Assembly (NCBI GenBank): GCA_032595685.2 | Contig: CP159373.1 | Coordinates: forward strand, 4,131,821-4,195,820 | Length of the DNA: 64,000 nucleotides | DNA from: Candidatus Electrothrix aestuarii | Lineage (GTDB): Bacteria > Desulfobacterota > Desulfobulbia > Desulfobulbales > Desulfobulbaceae | Reading direction: 5' to 3' | Shown here: in pieces, positions 8,839-18,338 of the stretch | Layout of the letters: every line of letters starts with the position of its first letter | Numbering within the stretch: the first letter of the stretch is position 1 | Notes under the pieces: model-generated | Database searches by the model: none | Seen by the model: only the letters and a program-made list of their open reading frames with translations | Told to the model about the DNA's origin: nothing | Made by a program: the position numbers and the translations under genes

Positions 8839-10172
8839 GTATAGGAAATTATAAAATTTTCCTTTCAACATGTTGTAATTGCGAATAGAGTATTAGCTTA
8901 ATGAAAAATAAGCTGATAAAATTAATCTTTCGTGATTTTTGGTATGTAGTCTGCGTTGAATTGGCAAGCAGGTACTCAAGCCTTCACTGGGAGTCAATCG
9001 TTGAAAATGTAGAAAAAATGATCAACTGTGGAGAGTCTACCAATGGCTATGTCGAGTATATTTGTCCGAATTGTTTTGAAAAAAGAGAGTAGGGTTCACC
9101 TGTAAGTGTCGATTCTGTACGTCTTGCGGTAAGCGATACGTCGATGAATGGGTTGAAAAGACAGTGAAAAGTATATTCGACGTAGTTCATCGACATTTAG
9201 TGTTTACCATTCCACAAGAACTCCGAAAGATAATTTTTAGTGATCGTATGCTGATCAAGATTATGATGGATTGTGCTTCAAAAGCGGCTGTGGAAGTACT
9301 TCAAAGTAAAGGAGTTGATGCTGTTCCGGGAATTCTATTAGTTGTCCATACGTTTGGAAGAGATCTTAAGTTTAATCCGCATGTCCATATGTTAATGACA
9401 GAAGGAGGATTAACATCTTCCAATCAGTGGGTTGATATTCCATTTTTGCCATATGGTCTGCTTAGAAAAAATGGCAATATTATTTGCTGACTGAAATAAA
9501 GGCTAGCTTGCCGCAAACAAAAGAAAATGTAAGATTCATAGATTACCTGTTTAAAAGCCAACGTAATGGTTTTTATGTAAATGGTAAAAGCAAGATGACA
9601 TCAGCAAGACATGCAGCTCGATATATTGGTCGCTATATGGCTCGTCCAGCATTGGCAGAGCACAAGATAACGAATTACGATGGTGAGGAAGTAACATTTT
9701 GGTATATTGATCATAAAACAGAAGTTAAAGTTACCGAAGCGATTCCAGCCAAAGAGTTCATACAACGATTAATTGACCATATCCCGCTAAAGGGATTCAA
9801 GATGGTCCGCCATTATGGGTTATATTCTCGACGTACAAAAACAATCGCGATAGAGATTTTGATGGACTGTAAACGTTTTATCCAGAAGACTTTTGAATTC
9901 ATGAAAAGTGATTCAAGGTCATTGAGCTGGAGAGAGCGTCTAGTACAGAGTTTCGGGAAAGATCCGTTAACATGTCCAAACTGTAAAGAAAAAATGTTTT
10001 TATGGCGGATTTGGCATCCTGACTATGGAGATATCTTTGATCTGAGCAGAGACGGACCTTTTGTGGAAAGCAAGAGTAAACAAGAATGCAACAAGAGAAA
10101 CTCTTCGGGTCGGCAGGTTAAGTGGATACCGCAATTGCTTCCGTTTTAATCCGCCCGTAGGGCGTTTTGTTC
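8837..10172 (+). mobile_element. IS91-type element, unit 1 of an exact tandem pair
   Basis: A 1336-bp unit repeated immediately at 10173-11508 with no difference detected at any position compared. The left end carries a near-palindrome AGGAAATTATAAAATTTTCCT; the right end has the hairpin CGCCC-GTA-GGGCG just before TTTTGTTC. Subterminal hairpins, lack of inverted termini and lack of target duplication fit rolling-circle IS91 elements, and both right ends abut CTTG, a tetranucleotide target known for IS91. Boundaries are uncertain by one or two bases. Confidence 0.8.
8901..10149 (+). pseudogene. IS91-type HUH transposase, copy 1, two frame breaks
   Basis: Three frames together encode one transposase. 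First (8901-9092): N-terminal zinc-binding start with CPNC. Second (from about 9092 to 9490): FTCKCRFCTSCGKR completing the zinc domain, then FNPHVHML with the HUH histidines. Third (9484-10149): ARHAARYIGRYMARP and a C-terminal CPNC. The first break lies in GAAAAAAG and the second in GAAAAAATGG; adding one A to each six-A run restores a continuous frame. The second context reads A-AAA-AAT, a possible -1 slippery site, so programmed or transcriptional slippage is an alternative to inactivation. Confidence 0.8.
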
Positions 10173-11508
10173 TTGTATAGGAAATTATAAAATTTTCCTT
10201 TCAACATGTTGTAATTGCGAATAGAGTATTAGCTTAATGAAAAATAAGCTGATAAAATTAATCTTTCGTGATTTTTGGTATGTAGTCTGCGTTGAATTGG
10301 CAAGCAGGTACTCAAGCCTTCACTGGGAGTCAATCGTTGAAAATGTAGAAAAAATGATCAACTGTGGAGAGTCTACCAATGGCTATGTCGAGTATATTTG
10401 TCCGAATTGTTTTGAAAAAAGAGAGTAGGGTTCACCTGTAAGTGTCGATTCTGTACGTCTTGCGGTAAGCGATACGTCGATGAATGGGTTGAAAAGACAG
10501 TGAAAAGTATATTCGACGTAGTTCATCGACATTTAGTGTTTACCATTCCACAAGAACTCCGAAAGATAATTTTTAGTGATCGTATGCTGATCAAGATTAT
10601 GATGGATTGTGCTTCAAAAGCGGCTGTGGAAGTACTTCAAAGTAAAGGAGTTGATGCTGTTCCGGGAATTCTATTAGTTGTCCATACGTTTGGAAGAGAT
10701 CTTAAGTTTAATCCGCATGTCCATATGTTAATGACAGAAGGAGGATTAACATCTTCCAATCAGTGGGTTGATATTCCATTTTTGCCATATGGTCTGCTTA
10801 GAAAAAATGGCAATATTATTTGCTGACTGAAATAAAGGCTAGCTTGCCGCAAACAAAAGAAAATGTAAGATTCATAGATTACCTGTTTAAAAGCCAACGT
10901 AATGGTTTTTATGTAAATGGTAAAAGCAAGATGACATCAGCAAGACATGCAGCTCGATATATTGGTCGCTATATGGCTCGTCCAGCATTGGCAGAGCACA
11001 AGATAACGAATTACGATGGTGAGGAAGTAACATTTTGGTATATTGATCATAAAACAGAAGTTAAAGTTACCGAAGCGATTCCAGCCAAAGAGTTCATACA
11101 ACGATTAATTGACCATATCCCGCTAAAGGGATTCAAGATGGTCCGCCATTATGGGTTATATTCTCGACGTACAAAAACAATCGCGATAGAGATTTTGATG
11201 GACTGTAAACGTTTTATCCAGAAGACTTTTGAATTCATGAAAAGTGATTCAAGGTCATTGAGCTGGAGAGAGCGTCTAGTACAGAGTTTCGGGAAAGATC
11301 CGTTAACATGTCCAAACTGTAAAGAAAAAATGTTTTTATGGCGGATTTGGCATCCTGACTATGGAGATATCTTTGATCTGAGCAGAGACGGACCTTTTGT
11401 GGAAAGCAAGAGTAAACAAGAATGCAACAAGAGAAACTCTTCGGGTCGGCAGGTTAAGTGGATACCGCAATTGCTTCCGTTTTAATCCGCCCGTAGGGCG
11501 TTTTGTTC
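10173..11508 (+). mobile_element. IS91-type element, unit 2 of an exact tandem pair
   Basis: Head-to-tail copy of 8837-10172, starting directly after its GTTC end. Rolling-circle elements can make such arrays when the replication terminator at one end is skipped. An assembly duplication is the obvious alternative because the copies are identical. Confidence 0.8.
10237..11485 (+). pseudogene. IS91-type HUH transposase, copy 2, same two frame breaks
   Basis: Same three-frame structure as copy 1, with the identical frame breaks in the two six-A runs (zinc domain break about 10428; second break about 10810). Sharing both lesions means either that the duplication followed the mutations, that the breaks are functional recoding sites, or that both derive from one sequencing consensus. 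Confidence 0.8.
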
Positions 11509-11509
11509 C

Positions 11510-12202
11510 TTGGTTCACACTGGGTGTCAATGGCGAGAAATTCCGCATGATTTCCCAAAGTGGACCAGCGTTTACTATTACTTTCGTAAATGGAAGCGGG
11601 ATGGAACCTGGTTTCTCGTCAAGCAGGCAATTCACACGGACCTGCGAGAGGAACAAGGGAAAAACGCTGAGCCTTCTGCGGTTATGATTGATAGTCAATC
11701 CGTCAAAACTGCACAGATGGCTGAGACCCGAGGCTTTGACGGCAATAAGAAAGTAAAAGGACGAAAACGCCATGTAATTTCGGATACCCTTGGTTTTCCG
11801 CTAATTGTCAAAGTTCATGATGCCAACCTGTCAGATGGAAAGCAGTCTATCTCTATCTTTCAAACTCTTTTTTTGTGGTTTGCTTCCATTAAAATGGTTT
11901 GGGCCGATGCCGCTTATCGAGGCGATTTGGCCGACTATTTATGGTGCGCCTTTCAGTGCCGGTTGGAAATCGCTCCCACCTTGAAGACTAAAGGGTTTCA
12001 AGTGGTGCCGAAACGCTGGATTATTGAAAGGACCTTCGGCTGGTTCCAATGGGATCGAAGACTGATGATCGACTACGAGCGACAGGCGCAATCAGCCGAA
12101 ACTATGGTTTACATAGCATCAATCAGGAAGATGCTAAATAGATTGTCCTTAAAAACTCTCAGCGCGCTGATTTTAAATGAAAAAGTTATAAAAATATTGT
12201 AA
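11510..12202 (+). pseudogene. IS5-family transposase, C-terminal half (split)
   Basis: From TTG at 11510 the frame reads [15 protein letters not shown], the direct continuation of the N-terminal half ending at 8838. It includes the DDE-type catalytic region: [12 protein letters not shown] (first Asp), KVKGRKRHV, '[11 protein letters not shown]' (second Asp) and [11 protein letters not shown] (Glu). It ends at 12202, so apart from the IS91 insertion the gene is intact. It cannot give a functional protein as it stands. Confidence 0.85.
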
Positions 12203-12239
12203 AATATGCATACTTTTGACGTTCACCCCCTCATAAGGC

Positions 12240-13787
12240 ATGCACATGATCAGGTACACCAGTGACAGACAGCTTACACTTGAAGGATTCAGCCTTCCCT
12301 TTGGAGGCAAACTGAACCCTGACAACAGATGGATCAAATGGCATAAAGTTATTCCGTGGGATGAGTTCGCCATCAGATATTACCGAACATTGGACCCGCG
12401 TCAGGGGCGACCTGCCAAAAATGCCAGATTGGTGATCGGCGCGTTAATCATTAAACATAAGCTGACGCTCAGTGACGAAGAAACCGTACTCCAGATTCAG
12501 GAGAACCCCTATCTTCAGTATTTTGTTGGGTTTTCTTCTTTTCAAGACAAGCAACCTCTAGCTCCGAGCCTGTTTGTTGAGATTCGAAAACGGATGGGAA
12601 AGGATGTCTTTTCTGCGTTTGAAGAAGTGATTTTGGAAAAACTTGCTCTCTCAAAGAAAAGTACGACAAATGAAGATGAAAAAGAGGATAAGGGTGAGGA
12701 AGAGCCCGTTGAAAATAAGGGGAAAATGCTTGTCGATGCAACGGTTGCTGAGCAAGCGATTCGTTACCCGACTGATCTGAGTTTACTCAACGAAGCTCGT
12801 GAGATTTCCGAGCAGCTGATTGATGATCTGTACAAACAGAGTGGCTACCCCAAAAAGCCCAGGACATATCGGAGAGTTGCTCGCAAAAACTACCTGAATC
12901 TGGCTAAAAAAAGAAACCAGGCAAAAAAATCTGCGGCGCGGACTTCGGCAGCAATTACAGTACGTCCGAAGAAATTTACGATATATTGATGAGTTGCTTG
13001 ATAATGTTGGATCGGCACCTTTTCCACTTCCCCATCAGCAACAACGACAGTATTGGATCATTCAGCATGTGTATCGCCAGCAGGATGAGATGTACAAAAA
13101 ACGAAAACGACGCTGCGATGACCGAATTGTTTCCATTGCCCAACCTCATGTACGACCAATAGTTCGTGGGAAAGCAGGTAAAAATGTGGAGTTCGGTGCC
13201 AAACTCAGCGTGAGCATGGTCGATGGTTTGGCTTTTGTCGATCATATTGGTTGGGATGCCTTCAACGAAGGCACGGATTTGCAGGCGCAGGTGGAAAACT
13301 ACAAACGCCGAAATGGCTACTATCCTGCTGCAGTGCTTGCTGATCAAATTTACGGAACAAGAGAAAATCGTAAATATCTCAAAGAGAAAGGCATTCGATT
13401 TGGTGGTAAACGAATGGGCAGGTCCCCGAAAGAGACAGAAGAAAACAAAGAACGTCTTCGGGAACTGAAAGCACAACGGATTCGGGATAGTCGAGAACGG
13501 ATCCCCATTGAGGGGAAATTTGGCCAAGGAAAAACGGCTACCGACTCAACTACATCCGGGCAAAACTTCAGAGAACCTCTGAAGCATGGATTAACTGTAT
13601 TTTCCTGGTCATGAATCTGATGGTTCTGCTCAGGAAGTTGCAGGAACAGCTTGAAAATTTATATCTTTCACGGTTTTTACTTTTACGCAGCCAGCTGAAT
13701 CATATTAGCGCTCGATTTTTTGCGTTCTTTGAGCAAATGCCAAGGCAAGTCCTGCAGTATTGCCTGTATGAGAGGTTGGCTTTTTGA
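12240..13787 (+). pseudogene. IS1182-type transposase with two frame breaks
   Basis: Three frames make one transposase. Part 1 (12240 to about 12930): SLPFGGKLNPDNRWIKWHKVIPW, the DUF772-type start. Part 2 (to about 13535): PFPLPHQQQRQYWIIQHVY, CDDRIVSI, VEFGAKL, VLADQIYGTRENR, IPIEGKFGQGK. Part 3 (about 13535-13787): NGYRLNYIRAKLQRTSEAW, ending at the TGA at 13785-13787. The first break falls in a seven-A run near 12923 (one A too many), the second in a five-A run near 13531 (one A too few). Its own terminal repeats could not be identified; it appears inserted between the IS5 transposase end and the IS5 right terminus. Confidence 0.8.
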
Positions 13788-13826
13788 GGATGCTCTAGGT
13801 ATAAATAGTTTTTCAACAGGTTCTTA

Positions 13827-13900
13827 TTGATGCCGAGGAAGCCAGAGAATATCTTAAAGAATATTATGGCGGCGAAGATATCAGTAAACACTTGAAATAA
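13827..13900 (+). pseudogene. right-hand remnant of the gene interrupted by the IS5-family element
   Basis: Reads IDAEEAREYLKEYYGG and ends at the TAA at 13898-13900. Joined across the element it is in phase with the fragment at 8328-8610. I do not recognise the peptide. Confidence 0.45.
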
Positions 13901-13975
13901 TGCAGACTCCCCAAAAAGCATTCCCCCTCCCCTCTCTTTGCTCGTTCTGCTTTCCCATATAACATATCCTAACCT

Positions 13976-15355
13976 ATGAATATCCTTCTTATCCGCCCCC
14001 AGCCAAGCCCCGAGACCATAGGGCTGCAACATGTAATGATCTGCGAGCCCCTGGAGCTGGAATACCTTGCCGCCAGCATTGCTGATCTGGGCTATCAGGT
14101 GGATATCCTGGATATGATTTTGGAGAAACGCTCCCTTTCCGAGCTCCTTGCCGAATTCCAGCCCGACTTGGTGGCTATAACCGGCTATATCACCCATGTA
14201 CGGATTATTAAAGACATGGCCGACAACATCAAGGCCTGGTCTTCTGCCTGTCTTACCGTGGTTGGCGGAGTCCATGCCGAGGTGGTGCCGGAGGATTTTC
14301 AGCACCACAACCTGGATGCCATTATCTGTGCCAACGGCCTGAGCACCTTCCGGGATCTGCTGGGTCGGGTGATGGAAGGTCGATCTTTTCTTGATCTGCC
14401 AGGCGTCTGGCAAGAGGGGAAGGCTCGGCCTGTGAAGGAAAATACCTTTTCCCTTCCTTTCCCGGATCGCAGCAAGGTGGCCCGCTATCGCCATCGCTAT
14501 TATTACCTTTTTCATAATCCCTGCGCCCTGATCAAGACCTCCTTTGGTTGCCCCTTTCAGTGCAATTTCTGCTTCTGCCGCGAAATTACGAATCACCAGT
14601 ATTTTGAGCGGCCCCTGAGCGAGGTTATGGAGGAGCTAAGTCAGATCCCGGAGCAGGAAATCTACATTGTAGATGATAATTTTCTGGTCAATGCAGAACG
14701 GGTTCTGGCCTTTTGCCAGGAACTGGAGCAACGGGGCCTGGACAAACGCTTTCTCATCTACGGCCGGGCGGATTTTATTGCAGCCCATCCCGAGGTGATC
14801 CGTCGTTTTGCCGCCAATGGCCTGCGGGCCGTAATCGTAGGTATTGAATCCTGCCTGGATCAGGACCTGGATCGCTTTAATAAAAAGTCCAGTTTGGCAA
14901 TCAATGAGCAGGCTGTGGCTGTATTGGCAGAACATCAGGTGGACTGCTATGCCACCCTGATTCTGGGCATGGACTGGAGCAGCGCAGATTTTCGCAATCT
15001 GGCTCGATGGCTCAGAAAGATGCGACTTTCCTTCGTCAATCTCCAGCCCTTTACCCCACTCAAAGGGACCATTGCTGGCGAGGGCTACGAGGAGGCTCTG
15101 CGTATTCCCAGAAGCGATTATGAAAAATGGGACCTGGCCCATTTAGTGCTCCAGCCCAGCCAGCTCTCTGTTGCTGCCTATTATTGGCACATCATCAAGC
15201 TCTATTACGCCGTGACCTTTCGCCCCAGCTCTATGCTCAGCCTACTGCGTCGTTTTGGTCTGGCAGAAAATATACGCCTTTTTCTCGGTTCCAGCCGGGT
15301 TACCGTTCAATATTTCAGCAAGGTTCTCCGCAATCTGCGGAAAACACTGAAATAG
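13976..15355 (+). CDS. B12-binding radical SAM protein (A of three)
   Basis: 459 residues. The N-terminal 150 form a cobalamin-binding-like fold starting MNILLIRPQPSPETIG and containing 'VVGGVHAEVVPEDF' (about 98-111). The radical SAM core follows with the [4Fe-4S] cysteines Cys192, Cys196 and Cys199 in CPFQCNFC. Further landmarks are IYIVDDNFL and VIVGIES. The class uses 5'-deoxyadenosyl chemistry with B12 to methylate or cyclise unreactive carbons; substrate unknown. Two more such genes follow; the third resembles this one along its whole length, suggesting tandem duplication around the second. Confidence 0.88.
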   Translation: MNILLIRPQPSPETIGLQHVMICEPLELEYLAASIADLGYQVDILDMILEKRSLSELLAEFQPDLVAITGYITHVRIIKDMADNIKAWSSACLTVVGGVHAEVVPEDFQHHNLDAIICANGLSTFRDLLGRVMEGRSFLDLPGVWQEGKARPVKENTFSLPFPDRSKVARYRHRYYYLFHNPCALIKTSFGCPFQCNFCFCREITNHQYFERPLSEVMEELSQIPEQEIYIVDDNFLVNAERVLAFCQELEQRGLDKRFLIYGRADFIAAHPEVIRRFAANGLRAVIVGIESCLDQDLDRFNKKSSLAINEQAVAVLAEHQVDCYATLILGMDWSSADFRNLARWLRKMRLSFVNLQPFTPLKGTIAGEGYEEALRIPRSDYEKWDLAHLVLQPSQLSVAAYYWHIIKLYYAVTFRPSSMLSLLRRFGLAENIRLFLGSSRVTVQYFSKVLRNLRKTLK

Positions 15356-15458
15356 GCTGGTAAACAACCCTACCCATCCTACCACAGGGACAGGTATTCA
15401 TTAAAAATGTTCTGCTGTTACTCCTCAAGTGGCGGAGTAACAGCCAAAAAAAATTATA

Positions 15459-16772
15459 ATGAAAGTTCTCTTTATTCAGCCCTCTCCCTACGGCCCTGAC
15501 AGCAGGCCGATAAAAAAGAATAAGCTTTATTTTGTCGGTCTGGCCCTGCCCTTACTTGCCGCCCTGACTCCGAATACCTGGCAGGTGGAAATTTGCCTGG
15601 AAACCATCGAGGACGTGCCTTTTGACACAGATGCAGACATTGTCGCCCTATCCGGCATGGGACATGGCATAGTGCGCTCTATCAGCCTGGCTAAGGAATT
15701 CCGATCCCGGGGCAAGACCGTGGTCATGGGTGGTTATATGGTCAGCCTGATGCCGGACGAGGCTGCGAAGTACTGTGATTCCGTCGTAATCGGTGATGCT
15801 GAGCTGGTCTGGCCGAGGCTCCTGGAGGATTACCGCCTGGGCTCTCTGCAACCTCGCTATGAACAACACCTGAAAACACTGGACCCACCCCTGCCCCGCT
15901 ATGAGTTGCTTTTGGAGAAAAAAATAGGGGATTTTCTCCCGGTGCAGGCTGGACGAGGCTGTCCCAATTCCTGTTCTTTTTGCTCGGTTCATTGTCTATA
16001 TCGTAACCGCTATTACCAACGGCCTGTAGAAGCGGTGTTGCGCGATATTCTCTATGTTCGAAAATTAGGCTTTAAAAAATTCTTGCTTTTGGACGATAAT
16101 ATCCTCGCGAGCCCGGATTATCTGCTCCAGTTATGCGCAGAGATCAAGCCCTTGAAGATGACCTGGTATTCACAGTGTTCTCTGAATATCGCCAACCATC
16201 CTGACTTGCTCAAGGCGGTGGCTGAAAGTGGTTGCCGGGCTCTGAGCTTTGGCCTGGAGTCCCTTTCTAAGGATAGCCTACAGGCGATGGACAAGGGCTG
16301 GGCCGACCCGAGAATGTATCCAGCCATGATTCGTCGAGTTCAGGAGGCAGGGATTGATGTGTCCACGGAAATGGTGGTGGGTGCTGACGGCGACACCAAG
16401 GAGAGTATAGCCCAAACTGCAGATTTCATTAAGGAGAACAAGGTCGTTATCCCTCGTTTCTATATTCTTACCCCAATTCCTGGGACGGATTTTTACAGGC
16501 AAATGCTCCACCAGGGCAGGATCTGCAATCATGATCTCTACTCCTACAACGGCACTGAGGCTGTCCATATTCCCCTGAATATGAGCCCAGAGGAACTGAC
16601 AGATGCTTATTGGCAACTATACGAACAGGTGTTCAGCATGGAGTCTATTTTTTGCCGCACTATTCTGCGGAAGGAATTCTGGAAACGACCTTGGAATTTT
16701 CTTCTCTACTTGCTGGTGAATCTCTACTACCGGAATCACATTAAGAAACGAATCACACCGAATATTTTTTAA
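15459..16772 (+). CDS. B12-binding radical SAM protein (B of three)
   Basis: 437 residues with an N-terminal B12-binding-like domain (MKVLFIQPSPYGPDSRP; 'VVMGGYMVSLMPDEA' about 88-102) and a radical SAM domain with Cys168, Cys172 and Cys175 in CPNSCSFC, LLDDNIL, and LSFGLESLSKDSL. Closer to the general BchE/HpnJ-like class than its two neighbours, from which it differs clearly. It lies 103 bp after gene A and 9 bp before gene C, so B and C are almost certainly cotranscribed. The C-terminal 'ILRKEFWKRPWNFLLYLLVNLYYR' is amphipathic and may sit at the membrane. Substrate unknown. Confidence 0.88.
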   Translation: MKVLFIQPSPYGPDSRPIKKNKLYFVGLALPLLAALTPNTWQVEICLETIEDVPFDTDADIVALSGMGHGIVRSISLAKEFRSRGKTVVMGGYMVSLMPDEAAKYCDSVVIGDAELVWPRLLEDYRLGSLQPRYEQHLKTLDPPLPRYELLLEKKIGDFLPVQAGRGCPNSCSFCSVHCLYRNRYYQRPVEAVLRDILYVRKLGFKKFLLLDDNILASPDYLLQLCAEIKPLKMTWYSQCSLNIANHPDLLKAVAESGCRALSFGLESLSKDSLQAMDKGWADPRMYPAMIRRVQEAGIDVSTEMVVGADGDTKESIAQTADFIKENKVVIPRFYILTPIPGTDFYRQMLHQGRICNHDLYSYNGTEAVHIPLNMSPEELTDAYWQLYEQVFSMESIFCRTILRKEFWKRPWNFLLYLLVNLYYRNHIKKRITPNIF

Positions 16773-16781
16773 GACCTTTCC

Positions 16782-18173
16782 ATGCGTATTCTGCTCATCC
16801 GCCCTGCCCGTCCTCCCAAGGCCATTACCATCGGTGAATTCATGTTCTGCGAGCCCCTTGGGTTGGAGGCTGTCTATGCTGTTCTGCGGGAACAGGAAAA
16901 ACACCAGGTCAATATCTTGGATATGATGGCAGAGCAGGTCGATATTACCCAATATCTGGAGAAGGAGCAGCCCGAGGCTGTAGGAATAACGGCCCTCTGT
17001 ATAGACGTAGGTAATGTTCTGGAGCTGGCTCGGGCTGTCAAGCGCGTGGATGCAAGTATACCTGTGGTCGTTGGAGGCACCCAGGCCCAGCTCATGCCCC
17101 AGGCTTTTGCTGATCCAGCCATTGACTTTGTGATGCACTGGACCACAAGGGCGAACCTGCATGCCCTTTTTGATGGCCTGGCAAGATCAGGACGCAAAAC
17201 AGAGAAAAATTTCTGTTCCTCCGAGGATATACCTGGTGTTATTGCCGTACGGAAAGGGATTCCTGCCAAACTCTGCCTGCAAAAAAATGAATATCTGGTC
17301 CCGGATCGCAGCTCCTGCGCCCAGTACCGGGAGCAATACAGCTATTTCGGCTATAAACCCTGTGCCCTGCTTCAGACCTCCCATGGTTGCAGTAAATGCT
17401 GTAGTTTTTGCCTGCGTTGGCGCCTTGAGGGTGGCAAAGAAACCCCTCAGGATATGGAGGTGATTTTTGCCCAGATCCGCGAGATCACTGAACCAAGCAT
17501 CATGATTATTGATAATGATTTTCTCTGTGACAGCGATCAGTTGGATCAGCTCTGTATCTTTCTGGGACGGGAAAAAATCCGCAAAAATTTTCTCTGCTAC
17601 GGTTCAGTGCATAGCATTCTCCAGAACCAGAAAAGTATAGAACGTTTTGCCAGCCTTGGCCTCAAAGCAGTGCTGGTGGGCTATGAGTCGTTTAAACCCC
17701 AGGAGCTGGCAGATTATCATAAAAAAGCCACTGTAGAAGAAAATCTGGTCGCAGCAACTCTGCTCAAAAAATGGGGCGTGGATGCCTGGGCCTCGTTCAT
17801 CTTTCATCCTGACTGGGATCATGGAGATTTCAAGGCCTTTCGTCGCTATATTCGCCAACTGCGTCCGGAGATTTCCTCGCTTTCTCCCCTAACTCCCTTT
17901 CCCGGTTTACCGGCCTTTCAGGAATATAGAGAGAGGTTGCTCTTTGATCTACAGGACTACGAACGATGGAGTTTTGGCAATATATCCATCCATCCAAGCA
18001 AGATGGGCCTACGCGCCTATCATGCAGAGGTCTTATGGACAAATCTCCAGGTGAATTTCTTCATGAATAACGCTTGTTATTTAGTCCGTCGCTTTGGTTT
18101 TTTCACTCTTTTTCGACTGACTGCAGGCGGGCTTCGTCTGGCCATACGTTACCTGATAGCCCTGTGCAGATGA
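16782..18173 (+). CDS. B12-binding radical SAM protein (C of three)
   Basis: 463 residues, a diverged paralogue of gene A: both begin MxILLIRPxxPP/S, share 'FCEPLxLE' near residue 26, a DxDFL loop and the C-terminal (S/T)xxAYxxxxxxxxxxV segment. Cluster cysteines Cys203, Cys207 and Cys210 lie in CSKCCSFC, with an extra Cys206. 'VVVGGTQAQLMPQAF' marks the B12-type N-terminal domain. Nine bases separate it from gene B. A tail of hydrophobic residues (about 430-463) suggests membrane association. Substrate unknown; pairing of A- and C-type enzymes with B hints at successive steps on one product. Confidence 0.88.
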   Translation: MRILLIRPARPPKAITIGEFMFCEPLGLEAVYAVLREQEKHQVNILDMMAEQVDITQYLEKEQPEAVGITALCIDVGNVLELARAVKRVDASIPVVVGGTQAQLMPQAFADPAIDFVMHWTTRANLHALFDGLARSGRKTEKNFCSSEDIPGVIAVRKGIPAKLCLQKNEYLVPDRSSCAQYREQYSYFGYKPCALLQTSHGCSKCCSFCLRWRLEGGKETPQDMEVIFAQIREITEPSIMIIDNDFLCDSDQLDQLCIFLGREKIRKNFLCYGSVHSILQNQKSIERFASLGLKAVLVGYESFKPQELADYHKKATVEENLVAATLLKKWGVDAWASFIFHPDWDHGDFKAFRRYIRQLRPEISSLSPLTPFPGLPAFQEYRERLLFDLQDYERWSFGNISIHPSKMGLRAYHAEVLWTNLQVNFFMNNACYLVRRFGFFTLFRLTAGGLRLAIRYLIALCR

Positions 18174-18338
18174 AAAGAATTCATGAAAACAATCTTTTCT
18201 TACAGAAATGAATTGGATTTTTTGGACCACCTGTCAGAATTCTTGTATTCAAAGTTCAAATATGATAGAATCATTAAATAAATTATTATATTAAAATAAT
18301 ACAAGTTTATTTACTCACCTTTTCTTATAGCGAATCAT

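Larger units (their letters stand above)
8611..13823 (+). mobile_element. IS5-family (IS1031-like) element carrying nested insertions
   Basis: Terminal inverted repeats of about 21 bp: GAGCCTGTTTAAAAACTTTTT at 8611 and, on the opposite strand, GAACCTGTTGAAAAACTATTT ending at 13823. Both are flanked by TTA (8608-8610 and 13824-13826), a 3-bp duplication of the TNA type known for the IS1031 group. Inside lie the two halves of an IS5-type transposase (8707-8838 and from 11510), two IS91-type units between those halves, and an IS1182-type element between the transposase end and the right terminus. That order tells which insertion is oldest. Confidence 0.75.

Noticed and set aside
8837-11508. CRISPR or other short-repeat array
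   Set aside because: The repetition is two long exact units that encode a transposase, not short spaced repeats; no CRISPR array is seen anywhere in the window.
13700-14596. Minus-strand ORF of 298 aa
   Set aside because: It spans the IS5-family right end and overlaps the radical SAM gene; low-information composition and no domain.
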